From contig NC_081414.1 of assembly GCF_030272615.1 (NCBI RefSeq), positions 767,696,153 to 767,760,152 of the forward strand: a DNA stretch of 64,000 nt. Direction: 5' to 3'. The first letter of the stretch is position 1; every line of letters begins with the position of its first letter. The stretch comes from Cryptomeria japonica (Eukaryota > Streptophyta > Pinopsida > Cupressales > Cupressaceae). Position numbers and translations under genes: made by a program. Positions 59,241-64,000 of the stretch are shown one piece after another. The notes under the pieces were generated by a model that made no database searches, was not told the DNA's origin, and saw only the letters and a program-made list of their open reading frames with translations.

Positions 59241-60389
59241 ATCCTTTCTGATTATTCATGGTTAGATCTAAAAATTGGCTTCCTTAATTACATTTCCATC
59301 TTTTGCAAAATTTTAGAGGTTGATTGCATAAAAACCCTAAAATTTCTTTTTAGTAATTGAACTTGTGAAATATTTAATTGTTAATGCTTGTTTCAGATCT
59401 ACCCTTCTATTGCAAATTATCAATTCATATCTGTGCTTTAATTTTGAAAATTAAGTGGTTAAGTGTCAAAACCCTAATTTTTGAAACCCTCTTGATTCAA
59501 CCTTTGTCCGACAATTTCACTGATCAAAACATTTCCAAATCAGTTGTAACTTTGGATTCCGCAATAAAATCATAAAATCTTTCATCCCTGAAAATTTGGA
59601 AAAAAGTTGCGAGGACCGTGTGCACTCCGAGCGCCATCGTCCCCGACATTTTTTCTGAAATTTCGAGAGCAAGATCTTACTGTATTTTCCTGCTAAAATC
59701 CAGAATTTTGGCTGATTTTATCAAACCTAACACTTTCAAAATTACAGTCAAAGTTGGTCTTGTGATTGCTTGGTTTAGGGCTTCTAATCATTCAGAAATT
59801 GTTGAAATTGAAATTTTGTGTCAAAATTGTGTTCCTACTATCCTAAAATAATAGTGTGTTTGCATTCATTCGAAATTTCAGTGCTTTATTCAAAATTCTT
59901 GCAATTTGTGACTTTTGAAATTAAGTGCTTAATTACAACAACTTTGATTTCCGCTTTCAAAATTGAATTTCGCATAAAATTGAGTCAACTTTTAAATTTC
60001 AAAACTTGCATTGCTTTTGGTATTCCCTCTAAAATCATAAAATTCAAAATTTCAGTTTCCCTCTCTTTTTCAAAATTCAAATTTTGCATTTTTCGACAAT
60101 CTTGGTAGGGTTCAATTTTGAGATTGCAACTTTAATTTGACCTATCTACAGATCGTAAAATCACTCAATTTTTTCAGATTAGCTCTAAAATCATCATAAC
60201 TTTCATCCCTGCAAATTTCGAAAAAAGTTGCGAGGACCGTGTGCACTCCGAGCGCCACGGTCCCTGACATTTTTTCTGAAATTTTGGGAGATTGTCGTGA
60301 TTGCATTTAACGGCCTAAATCTAGAAGATTGGCTGATTTTACTGAAATTTGCTACCTCTAAAATTCAAAATTTTCTCTCTCTCTAGTGC
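59241..60389 (+). other. Element I long leader with repeated GAGGACCGTGTGCACTCCGA units
   Basis: No gene is supported; small frames here lack recognisable domains. A ~55-bp phrase beginning GCGAGGACCGTGTGCACTCC and containing GAGCGCCA and TTTTTTCTGAAATTT occurs at ~59608 and ~60228. A diverged version is in the LTR at ~58815. Confidence 0.7.
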
Positions 60390-63300
60390 ATGAGTTTTAC
60401 AACAATAAGCCCTACTTACACTATTCCCATTAGACAAAGCCGTAGAATTAAGTCTTTCCGAGGTTTACTTATCGAGGAAATGGAACCTAATTTGAATAGC
60501 CTTTTTAACGAGGACATGGGTAATTCCTCTAATCCTCTTAATGATGAAGAAGCTCTCCATGAGGTTTCTGTAGAACAACTTGCGAATTGGATAACCAATT
60601 TGACGATTTTCGACAATGGATGTCTCAAGAATACCCCGATAGTCAAGCTCTTCCTTTAATTGAGGGTCTAAAACATATGCTTCAAAGTGATAAGAATGGA
60701 ATTGATATTTTGCGTGGTATTGCACACATTGTGGATTCGAATGTGATGCCTATGAAGAGTTGTGCCAAAACTTTAGGTTATACACAACCTCCCACTCAAG
60801 TCAATCATTCTATTCCTTTGACAACTTCTATTGCTAGCATACCTACCTTTACATCAAACATAGTGGCTACTTCTATACAAGACATTCCGCCTATGATTAC
60901 CAGTCATGGCGGCAATTCTTCCTCTTCAATTAACCCTCTTCCTTCATTTAATTCGACTTCTTCATTCATTCCTTCAATGAGTGTTTCTATTACATCTCCA
61001 CAAATGAACATGACGCAAGGGGGCAATTCATTCAACCATTCCATTCCTCCTTGTAGTGTTCCTCCTTTCCAATCCTCTCCTATGACTAACTATCATAGTG
61101 TCCCACCACTTTACTCTTTACCTTCTTTCAATAACATAACACCTCCATCTCAATCTAACACATCTAATATGAATTCTTCGACTGAAGCGACCATTAACAA
61201 TCTTGCACAAACTGTCTCTTCTTTACAGCAACAAATTGCCTCTATGAATCAATCTAAGTTTAGTGTGCCCACATTTGATGTTGCGAGCCCACTTTCTCTT
61301 GACATTGTTCGAGCTATCCCTCCTAAACATATTGAAATCCCGCATTTGGAGCTTTATAACGGTAAAGGAGATCCTCTAACACATGTTAAGACTTTTCAAA
61401 CAATATGTACTGATTTTGCTTATGACCAAAGGTTGCTTGCAAAACTGTTTACTAGAACATTAAGAGACAAAGCCCTACAATGGTATTGCTCGTTGCCTTC
61501 TTATTCGATTACTTCTTTCGAACAACTTGCAAATGCTTTCATTCAACAATTTCAAAACAATATAAATCCTAAAGTTACGTTGATTGATTTAATGCATTGT
61601 AAACAAGGTGTTAAAGAAAAAGTGACTGATTTCATTGGTAGATATAAGCATTTGTATGCTCAAATTTCTTTTCCAGTGCCTAAAAATGATATTCAAAGAA
61701 TCTTTATTTCTAATTTACAAAAAGATATTCGAGACAAACTTCTGTTTTCTGAGTTTACTTCTTTCCAACAGTTGTGCACAACTCTTCACAATTATCAACT
61801 GACTGTGAGTCAAATGGAACAATCACATCCTATGGCTCCGAGTGATAAGGGTGATAGTAGTCAACAACCATTTGGAAAGTTTAAACCGAACAGAGATTCC
61901 ATCAAATTCAATGAAAACATCATCAACAACAATGTGAATGCAGCATCAGGTGTGCCTCCTATTTCTAAATTTTTCAAGAAAGAAAGAAAGTATACTCCTT
62001 TGAATGAATCATTGCATAGTATTATGAATAAGTTATTGGAACAAAATGTGCTTACTCTTCCTCCTATAAGGCAAATTGATCCTACAAAGATAAATTCACC
62101 TTATTTTGATAACAAAGCTCTTTATCAATTTCATCGCCAACCTGGGCATGATACTGAAAAATGTTTTTCTTTAAAGGGTAAAATTCAAGATTTGATTGAT
62201 AATAATACTATTTCTGTTTCTGGAGTGAATGATAAAGGCAATACATCTGTAGCTCCTCCTAACCAAAATCTTCAAATTTTTACTGATCCACTACCTTCTT
62301 ATACCTCTAATGCGATTGAGGCTAATGATTCTTCTTTATCATCTGATGGTCTTGTGTCTATGACTCCGAATGTGATTAACTTTGTAGAGCAGCAAGAAAT
62401 CCCTAAAGAACCTTCCATCACATTTGATTCTAGTGAAACTATCAGGGCACCCGATGGTCCTTTATACATAGTTGCAAAAGTTAAGAATACACCTTGCCGT
62501 GGAGTGCTTATTGATCCTTCGTGCATGGTTAATGTTATTACTGAAGAATTTCTTTTTACTTTGCAATTGAATCAAGTGATCTATGACAAAACAGATGTGA
62601 TTGTGAAATTATTTGATGCATTTTCTTCTCCTGCAATTGGTTCTATTACATTACCTATTGAAGTTCATAACAAATCCCTTGATGTGAACTTTGCTATTAT
62701 TCCTTCATCCGAACAATTTCGTGTGAAGCTTGGCTATCCTTGGCTATCTTCCATGAAAGCTATTGCTTCTCCTATCCATAAATGTTTAAAATTTCCCTAT
62801 AATGGTGAAGTTGTTACTGTCAATCATAGTCTCTTTAAACCAGCTGAAAGAACTTCTAGCGTTCCTATTGATTATTTTTGGCCTAAACAATTCCAATCTC
62901 TTCCTCCGCGAAGTGATCAGCTTTTCAAATCTTATCAAAAGTGGAAAACAGATATGATCCTATCTCTAAGTGAACCTAGAACACCTAAACTTGGCATTCC
63001 TATCATTCTTGAGAAGGAAGTTCTTCCTTTGAAAGATAAAACTAATATCTTTCCTCAAGAAGATTCCCAACCCATCCCTATGGATGTGACTATGTCTATG
63101 CCTAATAAACCTTCTAAAAGTAGACCTATACCTCCTCGTCATGATGGACTTGGTCTCCTTCCTAAACCAAATATTCCTCCTTTATACGGACTAGTTCCTC
63201 CTCCTTCCTTTTATAGAGAGAAGAGACCTTCCTCTTCTCCTATTATCCAGCCTAAGAGACCACAACCTAAACACCCAAGTGATAAGGATGAGAACATTCC

Positions 63301-63814
63301 TCCTCCTCAATCTTCTCCACTTCCTACTAAGACTAGACGAAATCGTTCTGCACGTGAACACCGACGAAAGCGTCGTCTTAGAGCTCAAGCAGCTGCTTCT
63401 CAAACTTTGCGATCTCCAAAAACACCTTCAACAAGCATTATTCCATTTTCTCCAAAATCTCCTAAACATAAGATGCATGATGGTCTTGATCCTGTGCGAG
63501 TTAAAGATCCTATTGTTATAAATCTTGATGATGATATAGATGAAAATGTTATTCATGATGAAAAAGTTACTTCTTTTCATTCTGATAGTGAATATGAATA
63601 TGTTGATGTTGATAACCATTTATCTAACGAATTTTCTAAAGCACTTATCTTAGCTCCTAGACAAGAACAACGTGGCTCGAAACATGAACATAGCCCTTGT
63701 TTGGATCTTGTGATAGCTCCATCTGCTGTGTTGGATGTTCCTCCTCTAGCGTGTTCCCTGCCTTCCCGAAACATTGATCAGCAAGATCGGGGGGTAGATG
63801 ACGTGCTAGACTAG
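60390..63814 (+). CDS. gag-pro: Element I gag-protease polyprotein (probable frameshift near the N-terminus)
   Basis: The main ORF is 60587-63814 (1075 codons). An ATG at 60390 opens another frame (MSFTTISPTYTIPIRQ...VEQLANW) that flows into the main one near 60590, so the original start is probably 60390 with a one-base shift. In main-frame numbering: ~80-225 S/P/N-rich linker; ~245-400 retrotransposon gag (LELYNGKGDPLTHVKTF, LQWYCSLPSYSITSFEQL); ~515-540 a knuckle-like FHRQPGHDTEKC with the first Cys lost; ~628-740 a retropepsin-like domain with GVLIDPSCMVNVI (Asp 643) and LGYPWL. DPS replaces the usual D-S/T-G triad, so catalysis is doubtful. The last ~300 residues are proline-rich with a basic cluster RRNRSAREHRRKRR (nuclear-signal-like) and an acidic patch. 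The stop at 63812 comes before any RT. Confidence 0.82.
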
Positions 63815-64000
63815 TTACATTAGCATAGTAGATTCTCTCCTCCTCTCTTTTGTTACTTCTTCTATATGTTATTCTCATTCTTCTATTTGTTGTCCTTAGT
63901 GTTGTCTACTTGAGGACGATGCAAAGCATTGAGATCTCTTTCAGTCTCTCTCATGTTGACTCAAAAGACACATGTTCCCTTCTTCTAGGTGACCTTCCTT
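63815..64000 (+). other. Sequence after the gag-protease ORF of element I
   Basis: 186 bp, pyrimidine-rich (TCTCTCCTCCTCTC), no frame of note and no RT motif before the window ends. A TCTTCTAGGTGACC phrase at ~63980 would fit a splice acceptor, but this is only a possibility. Confidence 0.4.

Larger units (their letters stand above)
57982..64000 (+). mobile_element. Element I: Tat-like Ty3/gypsy retrotransposon, runs past the window end
   Basis: A TGTAGCGTCC start, TATA box, LTR end at 59218, an unusual primer site at 59222, a ~1.15-kb leader and a long gag-protease ORF are in the expected order. The gag HIEIPHLELYNGKGDP core and the FHRQPGHDTEKCFSLKGKI segment are of the type seen in Tat/Ogre gypsy elements. 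Compared with its neighbours the main ORF is unbroken over 1075 codons, so this is probably the least decayed element here. RT, integrase and the 3' LTR would be beyond 64000; whether they exist is unknown. Confidence 0.82.

Overview
This 64 kb window is a block of nested plant LTR retrotransposons; no convincing host gene, rRNA or tRNA was seen. The family content (Athila-like and Tat-like Ty3/gypsy, Ty1/copia with initiator-Met-type primer sites, a plant mobile domain ORF), the density of decayed elements and the AT-rich, CpG-poor sequence point to a large, methylated plant nuclear genome. A conifer or other gymnosperm is plausible, but nothing here proves it.

Layout. (A) 1-21504: an Athila-like gypsy element, plus strand, whose left LTR is cut by the window edge. 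It has gag-protease, a fragment of RT, integrase, an extra 'env-position' ORF and the right LTR; most of RT and RNase H is deleted. (B) 2571-15165: a 12.6 kb element inserted into A's protease, with CATAT target duplications and two 1553-bp LTRs. By its primer site and polypurine tract it runs on the minus strand. It has no recognisable pol; it carries a ~994-codon low-complexity ORF in sense and a plant mobile domain (PMD) ORF in antisense. (C) 21786-57331: a Ty1/copia element, plus strand, about 7.7 kb once its guests are removed, with an internal tandem duplication of integrase-RT. Its left LTR begins at an inverted LTR fragment (21505-21785). C was hit three times: D (22337-26923, a probable very long solo LTR, AAAAT duplications), E (28665-37511, minus strand, itself containing H 28772-31016) and F (38890-53317, plus strand, itself containing copia element G 40412-48096, GTAAC duplications). 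(I) 57982 to beyond 64000: a Tat-like gypsy element with 5' LTR, primer site, long leader and an unbroken 1075-codon gag-protease ORF; its pol, if present, lies outside.

Most interesting content. E and F are two copies of one ~6.6-6.7 kb family that lacks RT and integrase but encodes (i) a coiled-coil protein with four CCHC-type zinc knuckles and (ii) a ~1100-residue protein of unknown function. They share the TGTTGGC terminus, Met-type primer site, doubled polypurine tract and a C-tract near the LTR end with the pol-bearing copia element G. This suggests that they are non-autonomous partners of a Sirevirus-like copia lineage. Likewise B shares terminus style and a nearly identical, unusual primer site with I, and may depend on such an element.

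Nearly all ORFs except the gag-protease of I are broken by stops that look like C-to-T decay (CAG/CAA/CGA/TGG to stop). Insertion order from the nesting: A before B; C before D, E and F; E before H; F before G. All boundaries and identities come from reading the sequence; no database search was possible.
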